Shown here: piece after piece, positions 7,778 to 16,878 of the stretch
Layout: each line of letters starts with the position of its first letter
Numbering within the stretch: the stretch's first letter is position 1
Source: Plantago elongata
Lineage: Eukaryota; Streptophyta; Magnoliopsida; Lamiales; Plantaginaceae
Direction of reading: 5' to 3'
Length of the DNA: 20,716 nucleotides
NCBI GenBank assembly: GCA_036897095.1
Contig: JAYMSP010003191.1
Coordinates: 1 to 20,716, forward strand
Program-made: the position numbers and the translations under genes
The notes under the pieces: generated by a model
Told to the model about the DNA's origin: nothing
The model's input: the letters and a program-made list of their open reading frames with translations, nothing else
Database searches by the model: none

Positions 7778-8042
7778 AAAAAGAATTATCTAGAAGTGTG
7801 CTTAGTGTCTTCATGTAATAGTAAGTGTCACATTAAGTAGTAGTACTAGCATATGAATAATAGTACGTGTAAGAGGCTTAAACATAGTTCACAACCAAAC
7901 TAAGTCGAGTGTTTTTGTATCCTATCAATTGTAATCAAGTCCTCTATCAATAAAAGCTTCCTCTTCTCTCAATACTCTTCTTACTCTTACAAAATAGTTC
8001 ACAAAACTCCTAAATAGTTGTACCTGCATGTGCTTGTAAACG
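7778..8042 (+). promoter_or_regulatory. Viral non-coding region, last copy, TATA deleted
   Basis: Starts AAAAAGAATTATC. At about 7869 it skips roughly 70-80 bases, including the second GTGTCAC and the TATA box, and resumes at AAGAGGCTTAAAC. AATAAA is at 7949-7954. A further stretch of about 35 bases is missing near 7998. It ends at GTAAACG (8042), the same viral position as the left edge of the array, and non-viral sequence follows. Confidence 0.75.
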
Positions 8043-8467
8043 TGTAACTCTTATTACCTATTTGAATTTTACCATTGTGCCTGGCGTTACAAATCATGCT
8101 ATTCAATCCAAACTATTGATTGTAATATTTCAAATTTTTTAGAGTAGAAGTCGATTCAGAGTTTAGAAGGTGAACAGAAACTATGCAGTACGCACTCATT
8201 CTTGCTCCACAGACGCATTATGCACCATGTGTCTGATGGGCATTAAGAATGTACACTAGGAAACGTACAGCAAAATAGGCATCATCAAGATGTATTGATT
8301 GATATAGTTTTATGAATGATTTTGGACCTGCACAGCCTAATAGGCATCTTCAGAGCACTATGTTACATAACCGATACCCTGTAACAAAACACTACTAGTC
8401 TATGATATATCCTTCCAATTCTCCAGACCCAGTGACTAATATTTACCGCCACTAGACAAGAACATTG
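8043..8467. other. 3' flank of the Myb/SANT-like gene
   Basis: No open frame or recognisable element. It lies between the end of the viral array and the stop codon of the minus-strand gene, so it probably holds that gene's 3' untranslated region and terminator. I see no clear AATAAA on the minus strand close to the stop. Confidence 0.4.
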
Positions 8468-9578
8468 TCACGGTTTTGCTTCCAAAGATTGTGAGAAATT
8501 TCTACATTTTCCCTGCAGCCACGTCAATCGCACATATGAACTCTTCAGGGAGAGAAACATCTCCCTAAGAGTAGGTTTCTCAAAGAGATCCAATGAAGCA
8601 TAGTAAAGGCCATCTTCAATACCTTCAATCTCATCCAACGCTTTGATGCAGTTAGTAATCGTGAACCTTTCAACAATCTCAGGCTTCAAACCTGTTCTCA
8701 ACTTCGAAGACTCGATCATTTCCAATAAAGCCTTTGCCATTTCACTCCCTAGTTCTTGATTACAATTGCTTAGCTCAGATATTGGGACTGACTCAGATGG
8801 ACGTTTTCTTTTTTTATCGGTCAGATTCTTCCTAATATTTTGGGGTGAAGATCCATCCCCCTGCACAGATTTTGACAATGGAGGAACTTTCGGACTTGGA
8901 TTACCACCTAGGTATAACTGATCAGTGAAGGCAGGCTTGTCTAATCCTTCATAGTGACTTGACTGTGCATATTTTCCGTCGACGCCTGAATCTGCAAATA
9001 TTGCACATAGCTGTTCATAAATAGGACACTCCTTGGTCTTTACAGGTTCGATTTTGGATTGTGCATGTACCTACATGCATGTGGCATATTAGTGAGTTCT
9101 GTCAACATCATGACAGACACAAACCCTTAGTGAATTAACAGGTGACTAAGCAAGGATTTGTGAAAACTGTAACCATACAACAATAACATGAAGATGCATT
9201 TAATATTAATAAGGTATATTTAAAAACAGACAGGACAAAGAATGATACCCCAATATCTTCCCAAAGATCAAACCCAACATAACAAGGATCTTGAACGGCA
9301 TCATTTTGGCTGTAAACTGATTGCAGATTGTAATAACGAGTCCGGAGGACATCCAGATGCTTTCTTAATTGATTGTTATTGAAACTGAGGTTTGTATATC
9401 CATTGAATTTCTCGCGGATTAGATTCCACGTTTTCTTGTCGAAAACATTATTCGGCCTGTTACCCTGCTGAATCTGATCCACAACTATGTCTGCAAAAAC
9501 CCTATCAAGATCTGCAGTCCATCTAGTCCTCGAACGCTCTTGTTTGGGCTGCTTATGGTCATTAGATTCAATCTCCAT
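8468..9578 (-). CDS. Myb/SANT-like DNA-binding domain protein (LIMYB-like)
   Basis: Plant nuclear protein of the Myb_DNA-bind_3 family, often annotated as L10-interacting MYB domain-containing protein-like. Coding exon 1 is 9578-9249 (110 codons) and coding exon 2 is 9070-8468 (200 codons plus TGA). The intron 9248-9071 is phase 0, GT...AG. Residues 19-108 form the Myb/SANT-like domain: RWTADLDRVFADIV, KKTWNLIREKF, LRKHLDVLRTRYYNL and GFDLWEDI at its end. Exon 2 has CPIYEQLCAIFADSG and YAQSSHYEGLDK, conserved in this family, a basic DKKRKRP stretch (about 195-201, likely nuclear signal), and a C-terminal MFLSLKSSYVRLTWLQ. Both exons are free of stops. The start at ATG 9578 is the first in-frame Met before the domain, but see the upstream exon. 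A specific function cannot be read from sequence; DNA binding is inferred from the family. Confidence 0.88.
9071..9248 (-). other. Intron of the Myb/SANT-like gene
   Basis: 178 bases, phase 0. The donor reads GATATTGGG|GTATCA and the acceptor GCATGTAG|GTACATG on the minus strand. Removing it joins WEDIG to VHAQSK in frame, the expected continuity for this family. Confidence 0.8.
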
Positions 9579-9710
9579 CTATCATAGGCAATTGATATGC
9601 TTAAAAAGAAATTACATTAAAAAGCTGCAGCTTAACTCCATGGAAATTTCGAGTAGTCAAGTTTCAGCTAGAGTTGCAATAGGTAGCTGCAGTGGACAAC
9701 TAACCTTAAC

Positions 9711-9851
9711 CTGACCGTCACCCCAAAATTTGCATATCCGGCTAAAATGTTGGCTCTGCTCCTCTGCAAGTGTGTGCCACATCACTGAGCACATTTTAGT
9801 ACAAAGTTTATAGTCTTCAGTTGGTTTCTTGTTACAACACATTAAAATCAA
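9711..9851 (-). other. Possible upstream exon or uORF of the Myb/SANT-like gene
   Basis: The minus strand is open from ATG 9851 through MWHTLAEEQSQHF and KFWGDGQ to 9711, where CAG|GTTAAG looks like a splice donor. The bases just before the Myb ATG (GATAG) could serve as the acceptor. If used, the intron (9710-9579) is phase 0 and this peptide would be joined in frame to MEIESND, making an N-terminal extension. Otherwise it is an upstream ORF in the 5' leader. I do not recognise the peptide. Confidence 0.3.
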
Positions 9852-9865
9852 ACATGCCTACTCAT

Positions 9866-10806
9866 ACTACAAATCAAATCATTCACCCACAAATGATAAA
9901 GGATGGAAAAAATACATCATTCTGCCACCTCAAATCCACACACAAACCCTGAAACTGAAAGATTTCCTTTACGATACTTCATATGGTAGTGTATTGTGCA
10001 AAGTGTGAACTCATAATCAGCAGGCAAAGATTAACTACAGTAATCACATATCAACAACAAGTGATGCTGGAGAACAATTTTACCAATAAATGTTATGTAA
10101 ACAACAAGACTAAGTTAAAAAAAAAAAAAAAAAGGAGGGGAAGGGCCCTCTAAAGGAACAGAACATGAAAACACCCTGAGTGACTACACTCCACATTAAC
10201 ACTCCTGAAAACTAAACAGAGAGTAACTGATTGACTTGCCTAGCTAAAGAACGGTGATTTCCTCCTATAGTCACCAATCATTAACTCAATTCTCTTTTCC
10301 CTAATTTTCTAATTCGCAAAAGATAAACTTTTCTACAATCACTACTGCCTATGAATATGGTCATAATTTATGCTCTAATAATGATTTCCTTGTAAAAACA
10401 GCAATGTCAGTCAAAGCGCAACAACAAAGGGGCTATCTAAACCTATCTGAAAATCAATTGGAATTAACACGTTACTAGTATAACCAAAATTATCCATTTC
10501 ACTCTTTCTCTTCTCTTCATTCCGTGCAAACACAATCAATTCGATGAATGAGGAACAAGGAAATGCCGAGTTTCCTGAAACATTTGGAAACTAAGGTTTC
10601 ATTAAAATTGCTATACTCCGTTTCGAAAAAATTAAAATTGCAATACTTATGGTAAATGGAAATCAAATTTTCTACCAGGCAATCAAAATCAGAAATGAAG
10701 GACAGAATTTACAGTCAATCAAATATCAATCAATGCCTTTCTTTAAAGAACTAATAATAAGATAAGAAGAGGGAAAAAACAGTCTCGCTAATGTAAGAGC
10801 ATGTAC
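9866..10806. other. Likely 5' intron or leader region, no gene seen
   Basis: AT-rich with no open frame of note. It holds a run of 17 A at 10117-10133 (poly-T on the gene strand) followed by GGAGGGG. Best explained as intronic sequence of the minus-strand gene. Confidence 0.3.
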
Positions 10807-10930
10807 CTGATCGATATAGCAGCAATTTTCACGATGAGCTGAAATTCAGAGATAGAAAAAACAGCTCAATTAACAGAAATTGGTGCTACTCATTCTAGGT
10901 TTAGATCAATACATCTTCATCAATTCATCA
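10807..10930 (-). other. Possible non-coding first exon of the Myb/SANT-like gene
   Basis: On the minus strand a pyrimidine-rich leader-like stretch ends in ATCAG|GTACATG, a good donor, at 10807/10806. The segment downstream (10806 to about 9866) is T-rich on that strand and has no ORF, as expected of a first intron. The exon start is not defined by the sequence. Confidence 0.3.
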
Positions 10931-12875
10931 TCACTGTAAAACAATTAAAGATGTGTAATGTTTCAGATATCGTCATAAAAGCCTACATTAGTGGGCCTTA
11001 TGGGATTTCTAAAGCCCATAATCATTGAGTCCACAAACTAATGGAGACAAAAAAGACCAATTGTTGAATACTAAAAGCACGCATTCATTCTACCCATTTT
11101 ACCGTAAATAACGAAAAGAAATCTAAGACCATGTTCTCTTCGTCTACAAACTCAATCATTTAATTAAGATCCATTTAATCCAGCTCTGTTTAGTATAGTT
11201 TATAATATAAATTGAATCAGTTAAGTTCAATTCATTGCAGACAAAGAGAACATAACCTAATACACCATACCTAATTGTTTTTAACCGGGTATTGACATAC
11301 CATGGGACTTCTTCCCAATGCACTAATTCATGTTGGGAATCTCGAGATAGAGGTTTAATGTATAAAGGGTATCATCTAAGCTTTAAAACATATTAGAAGG
11401 TGAGAGAGTTATCATTTATTCTCTATGGATGTTGGTTATTCACTTATTCTGAAAAGTCATCCACCATCCCACCACCAAAGTCAAGTTTCCATGCAACTGC
11501 ATTTGCTGGTTAATTATTTGTGTAAGCTCCTAACTTCTCGTTGTGGTATCGAGATTAGAACTTATGTACCTGGCTGACATTGGAAAAGACCTATTTGTGG
11601 GCAATATAAGATGGGGGAATAAACTGACACGGCCATGACAAAGTACGTGGAAGCCAGGCTGGGACTAGGTTAGTTGCAGGTAGGGAGTAGGGTCCAACAA
11701 GTAGACCAACAACTACCTGGATCAAATCTGATTCCAAGTGAGTTGGGCTCCAATACTTAGTGTCTGTGGCTACATAACTAGGAGTTGACAAACTTCGATA
11801 TCAATCAGTCAAGTTCACAAATCACAAACATAGGATTAGGAAAAGGGAAGAAGTTGGTTGGTTCCAATTCCGATGGTGCGTTACTGGTAAGTAAAGCAAG
11901 GCAAAGTGGGTTTAGTTGTTTACAATATTATTGCGCACTATATATAATTAATTACACACTAGGATTGACTATAAAGATGGGGAGGATATCTGATCGGTAC
12001 CTATATTGACACTTTTATATGAAAAGGTCTTCATATTCGTTCAACTTAAAAATAGTGAGTTTAATTTTCAGGGTAAAAATTCAACTAAGTTGTATATATC
12101 TTTATTGTAGTTGAACTTATTTTGATTAGATTTACTTATACTAAACTTCTGTTTGCAAATGCTTAAAAGAGGCATACAGTACAGCAGCTAGGCAGACAAA
12201 AAGAAAAAAGGTAGGTGGAAGGAGAAGAAAGGAGCAGACCGACTAAATCAAACCGGACCAGCATACTAACTCTGAACAGCAAGAAAACACGATAAGTTTG
12301 ACCAGGTTGTTTCATTATCAAAACCAATTCCTAAACTGGACTGTATAAACTTAATCGACAGAGACAACATTACAAGTAGAAGGTATAGCAGTCAAACATA
12401 CACACAGACCCATCACAACGAAGATTGAACACAATCATGAACACATGCTTGCAGCAAAAGGAAGAACAACAAGAATACGAACGAACTGAAACAACGAATA
12501 GACCGAAAGACTCCAAAAATACAAAAATCAGCATATCAGAGCCTGGAGAAACCGACACAGGGCCACCCTAAATCGAAAGGGAAATAGGAATTCGATTCCA
12601 ACGACAGAATTGACTGAACAACATACCAAAACAAGATTTTTACACAGTAAACACAATAGGCAGACTGACTGGGTTCGACTTCAAAGGACCAGAGCAAGAT
12701 CGAACTCAACCCATAAACCCAGCAGGAACAAACAACCTCGTAGTACAGGCATCAGCAAATAGAATAGAAAAAATCGACAATCAACAAGGGATTCAATTCG
12801 AAAACCAACACGAATCAGATTCAATAACAAAATACCCAATCCCGAAATTGAATTACAAGAGAAGCAAACACGTAC
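10931..12875. other. Intergenic stretch, no supported gene
   Basis: Only short open frames, none with a recognisable domain (for example 11591-11791 minus and 11785-12009 plus). 12180-12870 is T-rich on the minus strand with scattered C, like the first intron of a plant gene transcribed leftward from 12876-13279. I see no transposon ends in it. Confidence 0.35.
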
Positions 12876-13279
12876 CTGATGAATTGGAGTCGAAGCGGAG
12901 TTGGGCCGGGAGGAAGAAGAAGACCCGTCGATAGAGATGCTCCGATCTCAGGGAGAAGGGTCGAGGTCGACAAAGGCGTGGGTGCGGGATCGACGCGCTT
13001 CCGATCGAGGCTGCCAAGATGGTTCGACGGCGATGAGGGAGGGGTCGCGACTATGGTGGTCACATTGGGAGGAGGTGGCGAGACGGATCGGTGGTGACTG
13101 GTGATGATGAAGAGTGAGGGCGATGTAGAGGTCGATGGTGGAGAGGTGCAGTGCACGGAGGGTGGTCGACGGAGTGGTGGACTACTGTGGTGGAGGAAGG
13201 CGATAATGGTGGTGGAAGAAATCGAAGAAGGAGATGGTATGTGTAAGCTAGGTTTAGCAAAATGTAGATGCTTTAGCAC
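12876..13279 (-). CDS. GC-rich Ser/Pro/Thr-rich putative first exon, unknown
   Basis: On the minus strand a 130-codon frame from ATG 13279 encodes a low-complexity, Ser/Pro/Thr/His-rich peptide (SPSSISSTTIIAFLHHSSPP, later PPPPNVTTIVATPPSSP). It ends at ATCAG|GTACGTG (12876/12875), a strong donor-like site. Base composition jumps to GC- and CpG-rich compared with both flanks, and several overlapping frames are also open, as expected from high GC. It may be a 5' leader exon or a true N-terminus; no continuing exon was found. I do not recognise a function. Confidence 0.3.
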
Positions 13280-14100
13280 GTAGATGCTTGTAGATGGTTA
13301 TGTATTTTTTATTCAACCAAAGTTAATTGACTAGCTCCCCAGACAAATTAACTTTTTCAGAACCTACATATTTAAATAATAAGTTTTTTTATTAAAAAAG
13401 CAAAATCGTAATAGGGCTGGGATAGGACAGGATTTTTGAGTTTACGGTAATTTGGGATCGTGACCAATCCCATCTTAAATAAAGTTGGAATTTTTTCGAG
13501 ATTGAGACTTTAAGATATGAGCGGGATTGGACGAGATTTCAAGATATAAATATATATATCTATAGATTTTTTTATAACACGCTCAATAATTTTGAACAAC
13601 AATTTATACATATTTTAACAAAAAAAATTAGTTCACGTTGAACATAATCACATAATCTTACTTTGTATGCATTAAAAAACAACTTGCACCTATGAATTTA
13701 TTTACCACTAAATTTTCAGTTAGCTTTTCAGTTTCATGAGCTTTTTCTAATAAAAAAAACTCGATACGTAAACGTACAATTTTTCAAACAAGCTAGCTGG
13801 TTTGAAAATCTAATCAAACTTATTGTAAAACGACTACCTAACCAGCTACCAGCTAATTATTCAGCTATCAACGACCTTTTTAGCTATTAGCTACATTTTC
13901 AACTAGTTTTATTAACGACTGTATCTCTAAAACAATCCTAATAAAACACAGCCAGGTAGTTTTTACTACCAAACATGGATATTTATTACACAAAATTAGA
14001 AGTTACACGCAATAGAGAAAAAAAAAAAAAAGGAATTAAATGACTGATTGTTGTAGAATTTGAGTGATCTTTTTCAATTGAGATTGAGATTTTTATGTAC
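13280..14100. other. AT-rich intergenic DNA with transposon-like pieces
   Basis: No gene. 13412-13550 has repeated GGGAT/GGATTGG-type words (GGGCTGGGATAGGACAGG, GCGGGATTGGACG), a composition seen near ends of plant hAT elements. A short TA-rich tract lies at about 13545-13565 and a run of 14 A at 14018-14031. Confidence 0.3.
13785..13980. mobile_element. AGCT-rich nonautonomous element-like sequence
   Basis: Many spaced AGCT words (AGCTAGCTGG, ACCAGCTACCAGCTAATTATTCAGCTATC, TTAGCTATTAGCTAC) followed by TACTACCAAACA. Such AGCT-dense subterminal sequence ending near CCAAACA is common in small plant hAT-type MITEs. I could not pair clear terminal inverted repeats or target duplications, so boundaries are approximate. 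Confidence 0.35.
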
Positions 14101-14107
14101 AAAATGT

Positions 14108-14377
14108 TTAATTTGAGTAGGATAATGGCCGCTCCACAGCGTTATAACAAACCGGGCAAAAAAGATAACGCTCATTTTTATTGACATGTAACTTACCAAC
14201 TGGTCTATTACTACCATTTATCACTAAATATTTGCGAAACCATTCTGAATTAACAAACCTATTAATGTTCTTAGAGTCTTTTTTAACACAACAAATTGTT
14301 GTCTCACCCTTACAAGTGCACTTTACTTTATGGTGAATGAAAGTTTTAGGTATCATGTTGTTTCTTAGTCTTGGCAT
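14108..14377 (-). CDS. Small Cys-containing ORF, unknown
   Basis: An 89-codon minus-strand frame starting MPRLRNNMIPK. It has a CTCKGETTICC cluster and, near the C-terminus, a YLFCPVCYNAVE motif, so a metal-binding fold is conceivable. I do not recognise the family. It lies just upstream of Helitron remnants on the other strand and may belong to an older element. Adjacent sequence (14355-14398) has a short tandem duplication of TTGTTTCTTAGTCTT and TTGTCTCTTAGTCTT. Confidence 0.25.
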   Translation of the reverse strand: MPRLRNNMIPKTFIHHKVKCTCKGETTICCVKKDSKNINRFVNSEWFRKYLVINGSNRPVGKLHVNKNERYLFCPVCYNAVERPLSYSN

Positions 14378-15553
14378 CCTGTTGTCTCTTAGTCTTTCTA
14401 TGTGTAAAACATAACAAATTCAACAACACTAATTATCAGGCTGGAAATTACAACTTCAAACTGCTTTTAAGGAAATATAAATCAACATGGACCATGAAAA
14501 GAACAATGCACACCATGTTAGATGATATCCTCACTCAAGTTGAGTTATTGAAGTCTAGAGCTCACCAAGCCCAAGTGCCCAACGTTTACGAAGACAAAGA
14601 ATCACCGGGAATAAAGAGCGGCATAAAATGCACGCAGGCGTGAAAATTATCGTGCGAGGAGATCTATCACCAACAATGAACACCAACTTACACATCAATC
14701 AGCTATATCATCGACATCCACAACTTCCACTGGTCAGAATAAAGCAACCAACCCGCTTTTTAAACTTCCGTTTTAAAAATTTACCACTCTCAATCCTTCT
14801 CACTGTATCAATATCATTGTTTCTTTATGTAGGCACCTCACATGCAATAGAAATGGGGAAGGAAAAGTTGGGAATTTTCATATCAAAACATTGCATCATT
14901 GCCCTTTTGATGTAGGAAGACGCCCGACCAATCAACATGAAACATCAACTTCACATGCTCACGACTCTAACTCGACTGGTATAAGTTTTTTGTTTTTTAC
15001 TGTGTCACTATATTTGAATATATTATTGGACTACTACTTTTTATTCGGTGGTACATCTGCAGAATATATGCACCTTTCAACAAATTAATGAGGAATGTAA
15101 TGAGTCTGATGATGTTTAAAAACAGCTCTGCCAAATAGCCAACCAAATTTTCGATGTAAACCACAACATCAAAATAGGTATGGGTATATAATCCTCCATC
15201 TCGTACTGAACTTTCCATTTTATCATTTTCATTATCCCAATTAAAGCTTTCCATTTTTAACCCAACTTTAACATTAAAATATTCATACAACAGCTCAATA
15301 TTACATCTCATGTCACTCAGTTATAAACAAAATTATTATTCTCTTATTATTTTTTTAACCCAAAAGTATTAGGAAAGTTTAGGACGGAATTTACTACTAT
15401 GTTTTAATTACTACAAGATAACCAAGAGAATAGTGATACATCTGCTCTATGTTTACAACTACATTTATCATATATGGATGGAAATAGTGATACATCTGCT
15501 TGATCATAAGATGAAGATGTTAATACTGACACTGATGACTTACGTCATAGAGA
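14371..15553. other. Probable upstream part of the Helitron remnant
   Basis: Several short plus-strand frames (14371-14643, 14628-14915, 14891-15088) have no domain I recognise. Polar, basic peptide at 14490-14640 could be the variable N-terminus of a Helitron protein. AATAGTGATACATCTGCT occurs twice in direct orientation at 15429-15446 and 15483-15500. Confidence 0.3.
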
Positions 15554-16170
15554 TTGCACGGCTCTGCACAAAATAGCAAGAGATTGCACTTGAATCAACC
15601 ATCTATTTGTCAAGCTTTGTTATTTGACAGTGAGAATAAAAGTTCCTGCTGCAAGAAAGAAAAACTTAGAATGCATGCACACCCGATTCCTAATGAATTA
15701 CGTGATCTTTTCACCGGACAAACTCCTCAAGTGAGGTCATTTAGAAAACGTATATGTGGTTACATCCACGCGTTCTCCTTCAGATTAACAGCATTACACT
15801 AGACGTAAACTTTTCAAATGCACCAGGCGCGCGTTCCAACTTTTAGGGCACATAGTGAGATTTATCACAAGATTGAATCATTATTACCCGCACTTGGCGA
15901 AAGGCCACGATACCTTCAGATGTTTATATATGACACTATTCATGAGCTGGATAATCGCTTGCGGGAACGTAATGAGTTGGATAGAGGACTAATCGCAAGA
16001 AATTAAAACAATTCTAGATGCACACAACCCATTTATGAGGAACTTACGTCAACTTGCTCAGCGCTCGGATCTTAATAATTGCCAACTTCGAATCAAAGTG
16101 AGGCCAGTAAGTGGCAGACGATATGTCATTCCAACGGATTCACAAGTGCCAACAGTAATATGTAAGTTAA
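15554..16170 (+). pseudogene. Helitron replication protein, N-terminal fragment
   Basis: Helitron proteins carry a variable N-terminus, a Helitron-like N domain, the HUH Rep nuclease and a PIF1-type helicase. The remnant shows CCKKEKLRM, ELRDLFTGQTPQVRSFRKRI and IHAFSF, then PTFRAHSEIYHKIESLLPALG, RYLQMFIYDTIHELDNRLRE, then in another frame (about 16006-16170) NPFMRNLRQLAQRSD, LRIKVRPVSGRRYVIPTDS. These match the conserved stretch just before the Helitron-like N domain. Breaks: TAG near 15799-15801, a frame change near 15820, and another near 16000. The HUH motif and helicase are absent; the sequence ends near 16170, shortly before the hAT element. No Helitron 3' hairpin or CTRR end was seen. 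The peptide pieces quoted are all from this window. Confidence 0.75.
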
Positions 16171-16445
16171 CAGAGAGTGTGTGTCTTTTGTCAAAGGAAT
16201 CAAACAATTGAACTCAATCTTTCTGGCACAGACTATAGAATAATATCGTAAGCTTCAAATTCAAGTTACGCCATTAAAACTGCAACTCCAAGAACAAGCT
16301 TCTTTGTTGTATTGGTGGGCGATTTCTGTTTCTTGGTGCTGGATTTGAGTGTTTTGGGAACAATGGATGTATGTGATTTATGGTTTTATTTGTATTGCAG
16401 CTCTTTTTGGTGTTTGTTTCAGTTTTAGCTTAGTTAAGGAGTGAA

Positions 16446-16680
16446 AAGGTGGAAGCTCTAGCTAGAAATATGTGTTTTTTTTTGCGTATTTTGTTTAATT
16501 GGATTTGTTGGGTTATTGAAAGCATTATCAATTGATTTTTCTTAAGCATTAGTAATCAGTTAAAAAGTTGGAAACTTTAGCCAAATTTTTGTGGCTTTTT
16601 GTGTTTTGTTTACTTCGATTTGTTGAGTTATTGAAGAATTAGCAGAATTGGTTCTTGATTTTTCTTAAGAAGTTGGAAAC
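16446..16680 (+). repeat. Imperfect tandem duplication in the hAT leader
   Basis: Two copies of about 115-120 bases, each with GTTGGAAACTT- or GTGGAAGCTC-like start, then a TTTTGTTTA stretch, GATTTGTTGRGTTATTGAA and GATTTTTCTTAAG. The second copy ends where a third partial GTTGGAAACTT begins (about 16670). Lies in the T-rich presumed 5' intron. Confidence 0.6.
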
Positions 16681-16878
16681 TTCGAGCTTTTTTGAGCTAG
16701 AAATTTGTCTTGTTTGGCCTCTAATCTGATTATTGTTCCTTGAAGGAGGAATTAGAGGAGATGGTTTTTTGATTTTTTTAGCTTGGGAAGTTTAGCCCTT
16801 GTTATCTGATTTGGATCAGATTGTACCAGAAACTTGTCTTTTATTTTTCTGCTCTTCTTTATTTAGGAGTAACACGAC

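Larger units (their letters stand above)
2452..8042. mobile_element. Endogenous pararetrovirus (caulimovirid-like) array
   Basis: Seven copies of one non-coding region alternate with remnants of reverse transcriptase, RNase H and a downstream protein of unknown function. RNase H pieces carry QTDASDCYWGA, a YHSTYKENLAVK stretch and EMDMSSFPKM, which look caulimovirid, most like endogenous florendoviruses, rather than Ty3 elements. The non-coding region has a TATA-like box followed about 80-85 bases later by AATAAA, the compact promoter and polyadenylation layout of Caulimoviridae, and no integrase is seen. Order: inverted copy 2452-2972; plus-strand part of the non-coding region to 3217; unit 1 from 3218; unit 2 from 5436; unit 3 from about 6905. 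No copy has movement or coat protein genes. All coding parts are broken. An unusual LTR element is the alternative, but the repeated region lacks TG...CA ends. Confidence 0.8.

Noticed and set aside
2452-8042. Treating the repeated non-coding region as LTRs of a retrotransposon
   Set aside because: No TG...CA ends, no adjacent primer-binding site or polypurine tract recognised, no integrase, and RNase H motifs look caulimovirid. Kept as the alternative.
5079-8042. CRISPR-like array from spaced short repeats
   Set aside because: Repeat units are long, contain promoters and coding remnants, and spacing is irregular; the DNA is from a plant.
9487-9714. Plus-strand ORF opposite the Myb/SANT-like first coding exon
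   Set aside because: It overlaps a well supported minus-strand exon and has no domain.
11591-12009. Two short ORFs as a gene
   Set aside because: Short, no domain, no splice context, and surrounding sequence is non-coding.
12879-13283. Plus-strand ORFs in the GC-rich block
   Set aside because: High GC content opens several frames at once; Gly/Arg-rich peptides with no domain. The minus strand is favoured only because of the donor site.
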